Of a stretch of 64,000 nt of DNA, positions 1 to 12,025 are shown in pieces. Location of the stretch: contig OW203766.1 in the NCBI GenBank assembly GCA_934045905.1, positions 16,796,309 through 16,860,308 on the forward strand, given 5' to 3'. The position numbers were made by a program, and so were the translations under genes. The notes under the pieces are model-generated. The model was not told the origin of the DNA. It saw only the letters and a list, made by a program, of their open reading frames with translations, and did not search any database. Within the stretch, counting starts at the first letter, position 1. Each line of letters opens with the position of its first letter. The stretch comes from Leuctra nigra (Eukaryota; Arthropoda; Insecta; Plecoptera; Leuctridae).

Positions 1-431
1 TAAACTCATGTCACTTGACATCGAAAACAACGACCGATCACAGAAAAAACAAGAACTTGATTTGCGGAGATTTTCTCTTCATTGCTCAACTGACCTTTAC
101 GCAAATCTGACAGCTCGAAGAAATGTCACACCCATGAGATAAGGAACGAGAAAGCGAGGGTTATGCTTCTGGTTGTTTAGTCTTTTGCGTCGTTTTGCGA
201 TCAATCGGACACAACTCAAAGGAATAGCCGTTTCTTGATCATTTCAGAACGTCAATCTCTTTGATTTGTTTCTGATGATGACGATGAAGAAAGGGTAGAG
301 ACAGTGCCCGCGTTTACGGGCCATTTTCACATTTTCCTGTATACTTGTCATATTCAACGATCATTTTCTTTTTCTCCTCTGTTTTAAATAAACGTCTGTA
401 AGCAGGCGCGTAGGAACTACTTTCTTCATCT
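1..431. other. No gene seen
   Basis: Mixed-composition sequence without a supported ORF or repeat. It ends in a poly-G run. Confidence 0.5.
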
Positions 432-448
432 GGGGGGGGGGGGGGGGG
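432..448 (+). repeat. Poly-G run (17)
   Basis: Uninterrupted run of 17 G. Similar runs lie at 3345-3368 and 53472-53493, with a C run at 1887-1900. Confidence 0.9.
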
Positions 449-469
449 ATTGTGACACCCCCAGCTTAC

Positions 470-680
470 GCCCCGCAGGGCGCTTTTTTAGAATTTAAGC
501 CAGTTAAAAGTGATTCTATCATTCTGGGGCTTTAAAATACACGAATTGAAGCAAACAACCCTCCAATTGTTGCCCCGCAGGGCGTTTTTCGAATGTAAAC
601 ACTTTAAATTCGATTCTGGGATGTTAAACTGCTCAAATTAGTACAGCAAATAACTTCCTATTTTTGACCCGCAGGGCTTT
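470..680 (+). repeat. Three ~100-bp repeats, each with a GC hairpin and T-run
   Basis: gccccgcagggcg followed by tttttt and agaatttaa (or gaatgtaaa) occurs at 471 and 572. A third, weaker copy (acccgcagggc plus ttttttt) is at 668. The intervening sequence aligns (gtgattct..., ggctttaaa/gatgttaaa). Each copy forms gccc-cgca-gggc. Confidence 0.7.
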
Positions 681-829
681 TTTTAGAATTTAAACAATTT
701 TGAAGTGATTCTTGGACACTAAACTTAATTTTTTATGGTGAATGGGGGGTCAGCGTTCTCGCCCCCCTTCCTACGCGCCTGTCTCTCGGAACTTGCTTCT
801 CGACCGAGGCAACCACGAGCACGAACGTC

Positions 830-905
830 GTCAGCAGGAATCGAACCCCGTCCCCACCTGTGCCAACTCTCCTGCATCTAACTCCTCTAAGAATGACAAC
901 GATGT
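830..905 (-). mobile_element. tRNA-like SINE head
   Basis: The minus strand has gacggggttcgattcctgct (B box), with a possible A box about 45 nt upstream (gaggagttagatgcagg). It lies next to the 100-bp repeat block. Confidence 0.45.
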
Positions 906-1204
906 CCCCGTGCAAGAGTAAAGCACGAGCTAATTGCGTCTTGTAGATTCGGCTTAAATTAGGCGTGACTCTGTGTTTAGGTCAGTGATACAGGAGTAGG
1001 GCAAGGTGGTGGACGGAAGCGACGAACAACGACGCTGGTTTCCTTGTTGCTTGTTTCCCGGCGACTCATGCCTCAATGTTAATTACCATTGTGCGTTATT
1101 CATTAACAACGATCTCGTCTTCGCGAAGATAATCGGATGATTCACTTGTAATTACAAGATGGCGTCGGTGGTTATTCCATTGTTGTAAGCGGCGTCATGT
1201 TGTG

Positions 1205-1260
1205 TTGATTGGTATAAAAAATGTCACAAGGGTCAACCATCTTTAGTTCAATCTCAGACC
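1205..1260 (+). promoter_or_regulatory. Possible TATA-type promoter, weak
   Basis: tataaaa at 1213-1219, followed about 30-40 bp later by tctcagacct, which could act as an initiator. No ORF or exon follows that I can support. Confidence 0.15.
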
Positions 1261-1487
1261 TCTACGAAAATCTTGGAGAAGGAAAACTTCTGCTTCGGAC
1301 AACGGACAATTATTTCAGTTTCTCGTTCAGGATAAGCTAAAAGCGACAAAATTTAAGATATGAATTGCTCTTTCTAAATGTTATGAGATATTATGAAATT
1401 TTGAAATTCATTTAACGAGTTTATCAAAAACTTGTAACTTTTAGTTGAAATTTGTTTTAAAATTGCTCAACAATCTTCGTATAAAAT

Positions 1488-1960
1488 AGAATGTCTGTAT
1501 GTCTGTAAGTCTGTCTATATATGTTCTTCATACATTTCTACATCCTTTGACAGATCTCCACCAAACTTGGCATGGAGATTCTATGGGGTCCTGCGCACAT
1601 CGTAGGGTACTTACCCCCATCGCCAAACCACCCCTAATTAAAAAAAACAATTTGGAAAAATTACATTGACACTTTCGGCCATACTCCTACACCATTGACC
1701 GACTTCAATAAAATTTTGCACACATGCAATTCTTTAACCTGTCCACATTTCAGGCTACTCACCCCCTCCCCCAAACCACCCCTAATTGAAGAAATTCAGC
1801 TTAAAGGTAGAATGTACCAGAGATAATTTCACTTTTTGACATTATCAGGTGTAATAAAGCTTTCGAAACAATCTTCCGATCATGTACCCCCCCCCCCCCC
1901 TCCTCCCTCCCTCCGGCACGAGCAACGCCGGGCAGGTCAGCTATAGTAACTAATAAACTA
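1488..1960 (+). mobile_element. Dispersed repeat with Helitron-like 3' end, copy 1
   Basis: Starts with atgtctgtatgtctgtaag. It contains two degenerate copies of a module of about 150 bp (tccttgacagatct..., ccaaaccacccctaatt at about 1622 and 1771). It ends with a hairpin-like gcacgagcaacgccggg followed by caggtcagctatagt. The second copy (21,155-21,345) has the same start and end. GC hairpin plus a short CTxx-like end resembles arthropod Helitron 3' termini; this is an inference. Confidence 0.55.
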
Positions 1961-3494
1961 CAAAGAGACGGTCCCAATCTGAAAAATGGCAGAGGTTTGC
2001 ATCTCTCAGGATGCATTGACCTCACGAGTAAAGTAGTAATTTTGTTTATTTCAGATGGTCAAACAAACTAATCAATTTGCAACCGGAAATTAACAATCCT
2101 CCTCTCCTCTCAAGTGTTTTCTACTGAAAGAAACTACTTGAAATGCGAGCGCGGATTCCCGAATACCAGGCTAATTATTATGGAGTGACTGAGCGACTTG
2201 AGTTGGCTCTCCGCCTACTGGATGCTTCAACTTGCCAAACAGATTCCACGGCTTCCTTCCTCAAGTGCACGGCAGCAGAACATTCCAAATCACATTTCAA
2301 ATTATTTACCATGTGAGCTACCGAGGCCTGGATTAGTTAGAAAACCCCTAAACAGATGGCAATGCCAAAAGGAATTGAGAATGAGAAATTACACCACTCT
2401 GTTTTTAAAAATCTCGAGCGTGGCCGATGGAGTTTTTAAAATAAATTAAGTACCGATTGCCCCAAGTCAACAAAATAATAATCATAATTCATAAGAATTA
2501 GAAAGAAAAAATGAAATAATTTAGTTTCGGCCGCCGGCTGGCCCGTTCTTTTGAAATGAATAACCAACCACCATATGTTCACCCTGTTGGTTTGAAGATA
2601 AGAAGGTGTAGATTGAAAGAATCTGTTTTGGAACGAGCAACACAAGGCCGAGGTCTAATGAGTGCCGCCTGCTGAGATAGTTGGGGCAGAAGAAGTGTCG
2701 CTGACCATTCCGTGCCGAATTCCTCGCCGTGCCCCCTCCTGGGTCACTGTGTGCAGGACGGGGGGAGGGGACGCCTGTTCGATACCCGGGGTGCACGGGA
2801 CAAGAACAAGGGATTTTATTTAGAAGATGTTTCAGTTGGAATTTTGAGTTTAAAACAAAACAGAATATAAAAACCAAAACCGTTCAGCACTTGAAAAAAT
2901 AGTACCAGTTTGTACACAAGTGAAAAATATTTACAAGACAACAGTTTTTGATTTTAAATCAACTTTCTACAAGTCAAACCGGCCATTGTGTTCGAACGCT
3001 TTTTAAAAACTGGTATCTATTAAAAGGAAAACGAAATTCCATTCAGTCACAACGAATTTAAATATTGCACAACAGAATCGAAAACAAGAAGTAAAAGAAT
3101 GTGAATGAGATAATTGTTCCACTTGGAGGAGCAGCGAGAGTACAATGAGCTGGATGCTGCGCAAAGATCCTCATTCTTCGTCTTAGGGGAGTTGCCATGG
3201 TTACCTGAGTCAGCCCTCTCCATCCTCTCTCGCAGCCTTGGGCAAGGTCGCATACTTGAACAAAAGCCACGCTCGCTGCTGCGGACCGGGGTTCGACCCT
3301 TGCCGCGGCATGACTGACAGCCGACATCCCTGCCACATCGCTCAGGGGGGGGGGGGGGGGGGGGGGGGTCGATGGAAGACGATTGGGAGATATTTTTATA
3401 GCGATCAGATTTTTTTCAATATGTTTATACTTTATAGACAAGGTCATTTCACGTGTGTATCATTATGGAAATTATTGGGTTGTGATGATTTTTT
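1961..3494. other. No gene seen
   Basis: AT-rich sequence with short ORFs on both strands and none convincing. A GC-rich patch at about 2,690-2,800 contains gatacccggggtgcacggga, which resembles a B-box remnant. Confidence 0.45.
3345..3368 (+). repeat. Poly-G run (24)
   Basis: 24 consecutive G in an otherwise mixed sequence. It generates a glycine stretch in a spurious ORF. Confidence 0.9.
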
Positions 3495-3735
3495 GTTTGG
3501 TGTTTAACGTCGCACAGTTCTGCAGCCAACGGACGACAGATTATGATTAGGGAGATGATTATGTAGGTATAAGCATGGACGGTGGGAAGGAGGCGGTCTA
3601 GTAGTAAGGAACCTTCCCAGAATTTGTTTATCGACTGAGGGAAACCACGAAAACTCAGACATGGTCGTCGTGGGAAACGAACCCGGGTCCTCCAGAGTAC
3701 AAGTTTTACCGACTGAGCTTACGTGCTCCGCATAG
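3495..3735 (-). mobile_element. tRNA-derived SINE copy
   Basis: Same family as the 46-kb copy. Head at the right end (GTAAGCTCAGTCGG, GGGTTCGTTTCCC on the minus strand), body with cctcagtcgataaacaaatt, tail gcagaactgtgcgacgttaa. A 13-bp minisatellite lies just beyond the head. Confidence 0.85.
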
Positions 3736-3793
3736 TGATTTAGATGTTCGTGACGAAATGCCATTTGTTGATGTGGGCATTGGTGGAGGCGAA

Positions 3794-3914
3794 GTACCAG
3801 GAGGTTGTACCAGGAGGTTGTACCAGGAAGTTGTACCAGGAGGTTGTACCAGGAGGTTGTACAAGGAGGTTGTACCAGGAGGTTGTACCAGGAGGTTGTA
3901 CCAGGAGGTTGTAC
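3794..3914. repeat. 13-bp minisatellite
   Basis: About nine copies of gtaccaggaggtt with few substitutions (aaggag, aggaag). All frames stay open on both strands, so the ORFs through it are not evidence of genes. Confidence 0.95.
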
Positions 3915-4283
3915 GCACTTCGCAACGCATTGCGTCCACCACAAGACCATACGTCACACTCAAGTCCTCATGCGTAAGACACACTCTCTCTCTTTCTCTT
4001 GAAGAAGGCCGTGACCCATCGCTAATCTGCCTATCACGGTCTCCCCGATCTGTTTCGGTGAATCACCGGTGCCCCTGGTTTTCTCACCGTCTTCTCGACT
4101 CCTCGACGGCAAGATCAGGAGAGGCGTTGGAAGCCGCGGATTCGTGATGGCCGCTACGCACGTCATTATATCATCATCATCAACGATCACGATCTCGTGC
4201 GAGATCAAGAGTTCGACCGATCGATTGATCGGCCCTCTAATAATCGGCGAGATAAATCATCTTGCTGCGTGGATTCTTGCTCC

Positions 4284-4580
4284 TTTGCACGGGATTCGCA
4301 CGAGGCACTTGTTCTCTTTGCACGGGGTTCGCACGAGGCACTTGTTCTCTTTGCACGGGGTTCGCACGAGGCACTTGTTCTCTTTGCACGGGGTTCGCAC
4401 GAGGCACTTGTTCTCTTTGCACGGGGTTCGCACGAGGCACTTGTTCTCATTGCACGGGATTCGCACGAGACACTTGTTCTCTTTGCACGGGGTTCGCACG
4501 AGGCACTTGTTCTCTTTGCACGGGGTTCGCACGAGGCACTTGTTCTCTTTGCACGGGGTTCGCACGAGGCACTTGTTCTA
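4284..4580. repeat. 33-bp minisatellite, nine units
   Basis: Exactly nine units of 33 bp containing tttgcacggggttcgcacga and ggcacttgttctc. The period is divisible by three, so ORFs of up to about 220 codons run through it in several frames. Variation is mostly gggat/ggggt and gagac/gaggc. Confidence 0.95.
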
Positions 4581-4589
4581 TTTGCACTC

Positions 4590-6300
4590 CTTTGACCCGG
4601 CTATTCATATCCGTCGAGACTTTTACAACAGCGTCGCGAAACGCAAATATCGACGTCCGCCGAGCGTTGTTTATTATTGCAACGACAATTGCGTCCAAGT
4701 CGATATTTGGGGACGCTATTCTTTCGAGCTCCAATACAATTAGTTGCTTTCAAGTTTACTTCATTGTCTGTCAAACTCTGAACTAAAGATATGTCATGTT
4801 ACCATCATTACTTCTTGTCGTGTACAAGCAGAACGATAGTCGGCCGTCCTTCCACAAAATATTTCCAACAGAGTGCCAATTCATATTAATAATTTGATTG
4901 CAATTGCATTTGAGTAAAGCGCGTTCGTTCGCCAATCAGAAGCTGATGTTTCCTCACTTGTCCCTCCGAGTGAAAATCGGCACCTGATTGGTCGACGCTG
5001 CAACATCAACTTGTGACGTACAGAAATATAGTGATATTCAAGTACATTTGGGTTAGGGGGAGGGAGGCACTGAGAGACAGGAAATTATTTCAATATTCTC
5101 TGAAAATATTTGTCTGTGATGTTATTTGTTTTGGCACCATTTTCCGCATAAACAAAATTTGACGGAAATTCAAGATAATTCTAATATAATATTTCTGGAT
5201 TAGCATCTCCTTGTATTTCAGAGGATGGCGCTGAAGGTCGACTGCGCATGCCCAAGGATCTCATTGCACGGTGCTGGCAGAAGACACAGCCTCCATTGAT
5301 GTCCGTCCTAAGATGAGAGAAGCTGTGGTCCAGCCGGCGCCGTGGTTATCTCACTCCATTGGCAACATTCCCGCGTCACATCGCCGGCGAGGGTGTTGAT
5401 CGCGAGTCGTCGCCGCCGCGCACCTCCGTCGCGCACGTCGAGTGTGTGCACGGCGTGTAAATGAGTCCCGGCCGACGCTATTCTCGCCGTTCATGACTCA
5501 ATCATGTCCGCATTGCGAAGCGGAGAGGTGGGAGGCCGTTGTATTCCCGGCCGAGCCCTGAACTTATCTCTCGCGCTTCGGTCAACACTCTCCGGCATGT
5601 GGTGCTCGTCGAGAGGTTGCTCAACAACGACTCACCCTGACCCTCTAGTCCTAGACCCTCTGGCTCGTCGAGAGGTTACTCCACAATCACCCTGACCCTC
5701 TCGCGTCCTAGACACTCGGCATGTGGTGCTCGTCGAGAGGTTTACTCACCCTGACCCTCCCGCAAGTGGTTGCTTCACCGCGAACCTCTTAATCCACTCA
5801 TTGACCTCTCGCTTGTAGTACTCGTTGACGAGAGTGTAGTAATCGTCCTCCTCACTTCGCCCAAAACCCATCACACATTCCCGCCAAGTAGTTCGAGAAG
5901 TGGTCCTGCACCTCCGACACGACCTCCACGACGCAAGCGCATAGAGACGTCTTTATCTCCACCAGATCTCACCTCGCCGAATGCAGCCAACTCACTTGCA
6001 CCTGGTCCACATACCTCCACCTCTCTCGCTCTTCTCTATCAATCACGCGCGTTATCATCCATCAAGCGCCGAATCCACGTCAAGTTTCTTGAACTTCGAC
6101 CTCCGGCGCGATGTTTCGAAGACTCCAAGACACAATGCACGAGACGTGACCGGGTTCGATGCTCGACGTGGACGGTCGGTATTTGGCCGACGGCCCAGCG
6201 AGCCCATCCTTCATTCCCCGCGCGAAGCAAACATACGATATCGGCGATTCAATGAATTGCCGCGATGAAATCGAAAGCAAAACATTACGACGTTGCGGCG
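4590..6300. other. AT-rich then GC-rich sequence, no supported gene
   Basis: An abrupt rise in GC and CpG occurs at 5,221, just after tccttgtatttcag, a good acceptor-like string. The 31-codon frame after it (5222-5316) ends in TGA and is not recognisable. 5,860-6,260 is open in two plus frames without homology I can name. Confidence 0.4.
5595..5775. repeat. Imperfect tandem repeats around ctcgtcgagaggtt
   Basis: ctcgtcgagaggtt and caccctgaccctc recur three times at irregular 60-70 bp spacing, with cggcatgtggtg in two. GC-rich. Confidence 0.75.
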
Positions 6301-6900
6301 TCGGAATTAACGACGCTTGAGATGGTTGTAGGAGGCGTTCACTCTGTGTACCGACGTCATCGGCGTCGGATTGTTGTAGGAGGCGTTGAACTCGGCGATT
6401 ATCTTGTTTTTTGATGGTCGTAGACGTTGGAAGTAGTTGGTCGTCCATGAACTCGGCGCTTCTTGGACGACGTCCGCGACGTCGATATTCTAGTCAGAGG
6501 CGTCGTGTCTAGACCGACGTGAGCGGTAGTAGTCGTCAAATATCACCATACTGAGTCCATAAACTCGGCGTCGCTTAAACGACTTCCTCCCCGACGAAGT
6601 TCTTGTTGCGTCGATCCTACCGTTGTGGGCGGCAGAGGTCGTCGATAATCGCCATGACGAGACCGTGAAGTCGACGTCGCTTGAACGACGTCCTCGGCGT
6701 CGATGTACTTGTCGGAGACATCGTGTCTTTGACCGACGTGTGCGGCAGAGGTCGTCGATAATTGCCATGACGAGTACGTGAACTCGACGTCGCTTTAACG
6801 ACGTCCTCGGCGTCGATGTACTTGTCGGAGACATCGTGTCTTTAACCGACGTGTGCGGCAGAGGTCGTCGATAATCGCCATGAAGAGACCGTGACCTCGG
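6300..6900. repeat. 113-bp tandem repeat, GC-rich, degenerate at left
   Basis: ggcagaggtcgtcgataa occurs at 6631, 6744 and 6857 (period 113). More decayed units extend left to about 6,300 (gcgtcg..., ggtcgt...). The last two units are nearly identical. The minus-strand ORF across it is a repeat translation. Confidence 0.88.
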
Positions 6901-9900
6901 TGCGACGAGATGAGAATATAAATGTAGAGTTTTCATAAAATTCCTTGAATTCAATCATCGAGTTTGATTCTTCTGACCGTTATTCTCGTTCGACCTTGGA
7001 TTTGATTGGTTGAGACGGTTTTTAATCGTAGTTTTATCCCATTTCTTCCGCCACATCATTCACTGCTCGTGCATATCAGATGAATGTATGGTTGTAGGGC
7101 AGTTCACTGACGAACTTTTTGCCGACTGACTTTTTTACCGATCGTCTTTTACCGGGTGATGTCGAACATGTAGCCGAGGGAATAAAATTCGTATAAGAAA
7201 AACTGGAGGTAATAATATTAGTATAAAAATATTAATTAAGAATGTAGAGGCAAACATTATAAGGGCGTTTGGCATTACACAAATTGCTCTGGGAGGGACA
7301 CACGTCGTAAATAATATAAAATGCACGCACGTGAATAATAAAATGCGAATTTCCAGTAATTTTGTAATATAGTACCTACTCGTACATTTAGGTCCAGTTT
7401 TTTAATACTCTGCTAAACTAATTAATTTAACACAGCTATTCTAGGAATGTCATTGTTTGCTGCCATGACAATACATTCCTAATCAACCGTTTAAAATTTT
7501 AAAATGTATTAATTCCATGATTAAAATGGGTTTGTTAGAACTGTAACATATTTGGAGGACCGGACTATCAAAATTTTGAATTGAAATATTTAATCTACAT
7601 TTATTTTCTAAAATTATGAGAAAGGTGAATTGAAACGTCAATCCTGACTACTTGCATCTAATCTAGTAAAATAATCTTCATAAACTCCTTGATCCTGAAG
7701 ATGTTCCTTGATCCTCTTGACCTTGTATTAAACTGATCAAAATGTGAATTGCATCATATAAATTCTTCCCAATTCCAAATTCCCAGACACTGCCTAATTC
7801 TGTTTTAATTACACAAAACTGGCGCCAGATTGCAGATTCCATCTCGATGCCAAGTGTTCCAATATTACACAATATCTTAAGACGAACGGGAATCAAACCC
7901 CCCCGCCTTTCAACTTTGTCAATTCCAACAACTTTGCATATAATATTGAAGTATGAGGTCTTACTGTTATGTCAAGTCTCCGCGGACGCAGTTGCATGCT
8001 GCGAGACACCTAATCGTCGTCATTGTTTCATTGTCGACCGGGTGACCGGGTATACGATGTATAACGGTACAGGATGATATAGTAAAGTAGAAACCGGTTC
8101 AAGATGGAATCGCGGAAACATCGGCGAGTGTTGCTCATATGATGTGTCTTTTACTCTCGATATGTAATTAAAGATGTCGGCGAAGATAGAAGACTAATTA
8201 GTTCCTACTTGCTACAGAGACGGTGATGACGGTAGGTGTGGAAATGTTCGATATTTTTTTTGAATTTCTGAAGAATTATTTTTTGTATAGTTATAGTACG
8301 GGGAAACTTACTGGGACACTCATCAAAAACCACAAGAATATTGTCATACACGACTACAAACGTATGTATACACTTTAATTTAAATCTTCAATGATTATGA
8401 TTATTAGTGATGAAGAAGGTGATTGCAGAAACAATCTCTCGACGACTGAGGAAATATCTCAGAGTGGTCGTCTGACCACAGTATTCGAAGGTCCAGTACT
8501 TGGCTAACTCTCTTCTCGAAAATGTATTATTGCTCGTTGTGCAAGTTATTTATTGGCTGAAGATATTTTTATGTCATGTCTTGACGATTGCATGAATGAA
8601 CGATGGTCCAGAAGTCACAAAAACTCGGTTTGAAAAGTTAACGAGAATTTTCAAGATTCTTCAAGAACTATAAACTCAGAGGTGACTATAACTTTTGATT
8701 TCCAGAGGTCACTGACATTATCATGTTAATTTTAGTTAGTTTTTTTTAAAGAGAAATGTAATAGCCCGGTCCTTAGGCTACTGTTCTGGCCAGGCCAACA
8801 GTCTCGCCCAAAATTATAACAACTAATTGAATATTTATGAAAAACTGTCGAAAGCTAAGTGCATAATTCCCAACTAACTAATCTAGTCAATGATTACTTC
8901 CAAAAATTCAAAGCGAAAGTAAAATAATGGTTCGAAATGATAAGCATTAGCAAGATATCGCTGAGCTAGCGGTTGGCTGTCATAAGTTATGATCATGTAA
9001 TAAGTACATGACTTCATGTCATGAATAATGCATGTATCAGGAGGGAGCGAGATGCACTAATGAACTCGGAGTGTCTGAGAGAGAGGGGAATCTTGCGGCG
9101 CGCTCGCGACAACTGCTGGTAATTAATTAGGTACATGGTGAATCAGGGATGAGACACACGCGTGGGCTACCCGGGACGATTTGGCACGGACAATGATGCG
9201 ACTTTCAAGTAATACCACAACGACAATAAGTACGAGTCATCAAGGAAATGAGAGAATTTTATTTTCATCACAAAGCTAACCACAATAATTCAGACAGAAG
9301 GAATTTATGGAATTTTATGTAAATTATATACACTGTTTTTTGGGGACAACCAGAAGTTGATAATAATAGAAATCTGTGGTTTGCGGCATGTGAAATTCAG
9401 ATATATTCATTTTAAATAATAATTAGTATAATTGTCTAATATTGTGAAACGTTTCTTTAAATATCAATTAGCAATAAAATATATTTTAAAACTTATTTCT
9501 GATTTTAGGCTACACAAAAAAGATTCTTAAAGCTCCGTAGCCCACAAACTAGCCACCGTAATTTCTGTAAATTTGTGTATGTAACAAAGTTAAAGATTTG
9601 TTAAAAAAAATATATTGTAAAAAAGTCGGAGTGAATGAATACACCCGCGGTCAGAAAAAATTGTCGGAAAACTGCTAAGTTGGAGTTCAAGTTACCATCA
9701 ATAGGTATACTTGTTGAATTGGTCAATAATTATTCTTGTAATCAAACCCTCCAACCCCACATGCTCGAAATCTACATTTACCTCTGTGTTTTCGTCTAGA
9801 TATCAAGTTTTGAAAAATTGAAAAATGTTCAAGCAATTTGTGTGACCGCGGGTGTACATAAAATTTTGTCACACGTGATTGGCAATTTATAAGCTGCAAT

Positions 9901-9934
9901 ATATTAGTGTTGTAATCATGGTAAACCACGATCA

Positions 9935-10005
9935 CGCGCTCCAGTGACTGGACTTGAACCCGTGGCTATGCAGAACCATCGGATCGATTGTTCTAGAAAG
10001 CCGTG
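9935..10005 (-). mobile_element. tRNA-like sequence with perfect B box
   Basis: The minus strand carries CACGGGTTCAAGTCCAGT about 50 nt after ggctttctagaacaatcgat. No convincing acceptor stem, so probably a SINE head rather than a tRNA gene. Confidence 0.4.
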
Positions 10006-11952
10006 ATTAAAAGAAAGCGACACTCACCTTTATATTTGGCGGTTCGGCGGTCGCAGTGTAATCAGAGGAAGCCAATTAACCTGGAAACAACAGGAACTGA
10101 TAAATTATACATGTCTTGACAGACTGGAGCACCGACAGGTTGACAAACCGATCAATTGGGAAACTAGGCTGAAGATATCAACAGTGAGTTACTGGACCTT
10201 CGCATATCGCAAACAAGAAAGTCATCACTGCATTTGGGACCGAATTTTATTATTTTACACATGCTATTTTTTTACTTATTATGGCCCAATCCGAAAAAGC
10301 TGATTTTTCGGGAAACCCCACTTTATCGGGTTTTTAAAGATAAGTTGATTATTTCGAAATAAATTTACAAAAAGATTTAACAATGCGAGATTGTAGCACA
10401 CTAGGTAAGGTATTTGTATTATCAAGTTACAATGACAAATTACAATTTTTAATAAAGTTTTGAAGTTTAAAGTTTAATCTCGCAAATCAATTTTGAAACT
10501 AATACATCAAATTGTAGATCATCATTTATATTGAAAATTACTTTAAAAACAAACACTGGGTAAATGAATAGAGCGCAGTAATTATTTGAAGAATAATTAC
10601 TGTTAGGAAGATGGACTATACGCTTCTCGAGTTTAATATTTTTTTAGATAAGGATGCGCTGAAAAAGATAATTATATAACGTGGAGGCAGATTGAATAAA
10701 AAAGCAGTTTGGAGATCCACACGCATTATCAGGGAATCTTAGTGGAATCTGCACAACAAATTGTCCAGGAAACGTAATTTAATATAATTTATTACTTATT
10801 CTTCCCATTACGTAAGTTCAAACTTTCGCAAAATTTATGCGCGTGTAACAGAACTATACCGTACATTAAAAAATAACAAATTCAAGTGTGTAGAATTGTA
10901 GATATAAAAAAACACACTCAGATTTGAAACTCGAATTTTAATTACTATTTTAGAAGAAAAAGACTACGCAAGGCATCAGATAGTCACGATCCAGATGTAG
11001 TCTCGGTTAAAGAGGATTTGATTGGAGTGTATTTTCATGTAGGACTAAGTACCAATATTTCAACAATCTAATCAACGTGCTAAGACAAAGCTCCAGGACG
11101 TGACAAGACGATCATTTTATACGCCAGTTCACAACTCTTTTACATTAGGTATAAAATATATTGATGCATGCAATATTTTACAATACGTTATTCCTTATAA
11201 GTTATATTGCATAGCATAAAAATTAGGAAACTATTTTCTATAACCTTTTTTCCTAAATAAAATATTGTACTGAAGGATTTTCAGAGTGGGCAATAATATC
11301 CAGCAATGGTATTTTCTGTGAAGCTCCAATTTGTTGATATTGGTCCTGAAAAGGATCGGTGGCGACGGTTCAGAAAGATTATCTCTCCATCTTTATACAC
11401 TGTAGTAAAATATTGTAATTTTGCATAGACATTGTAGCGTTTTATATACAATTATGTATATGTTTTTTCAAATTACACTGACAATATTGCTAATTTTAGT
11501 TTCGTGCTACAAAGTATCATTTAAATTATCATGAAAGTTGTACATTTTAAACGAAATTGTTGTGTTAAATAAACACAGGCTGAGAAGAGTAAAAGATAAT
11601 AGTCCAGTTGCAACTTAAATATCATACAATGTGCGCTTTTCTACCTGAACGCGTTAGCCCTCTTACTAATGATCACGGATGTCAACTGACATCTCCGCTG
11701 AGCCGGCAATTAGACAGGGACAGGAGATAACTTCACAGGTATACATCCGCTGTAATTTTAACAGTTCGATGTATGGTATTTTATTGCTCATCTATAATGA
11801 CGGTTAGTAATATAGAGACATAACTTACAGACTAATGGAATTCATAAACGCTATAATCATAATGTTCATAACTCGTGAAAATTAATTTTGCCCACAAACA
11901 CAACTTTCTAACTCAACTGATCGAGAACAGTTTCAACCGCTCTGTTCCTCAC

Positions 11953-12025
11953 TTGGCGCCGTGGTCCCGGGGTTAGCGCTATGAGGTTCTACACACAAGA
12001 TCGCAGGTTCGAGGCCGGTTGGGGT
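11953..12025 (+). mobile_element. tRNA-derived SINE head, different family
   Basis: ggcgccgtggtcccggggtt and agcgctatg (A-box side), then gcaggttcgaggccgg (B box, RGTTCRANNCY). About 73 nt, followed by AT-rich sequence. Not a tRNA gene: no paired acceptor stem is visible. Confidence 0.5.

Noticed and set aside
471..490. Rho-independent terminator
   Set aside because: Hairpin plus T-run is present, but the sequence is eukaryotic and the element is repeated. Treated as a repeat module.
3504..3950. 148-codon minus-strand ORF with a repeated TTSWYNLLVQPPG-type pattern
   Set aside because: Encoded by the 13-bp minisatellite joined to a SINE.
4069..4743. 224-codon plus-strand ORF and its overlapping partners
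   Set aside because: Open only because the 33-bp repeat is a multiple of three. Several frames on both strands are open together, with no domain outside the repeat.
11953..12025. tRNA gene
   Set aside because: A- and B-box-like motifs but no complementary acceptor stem or anticodon arm visible. Same judgement for the heads at 830-905, 9935-10005, 22135-22150 and 37975-38035.
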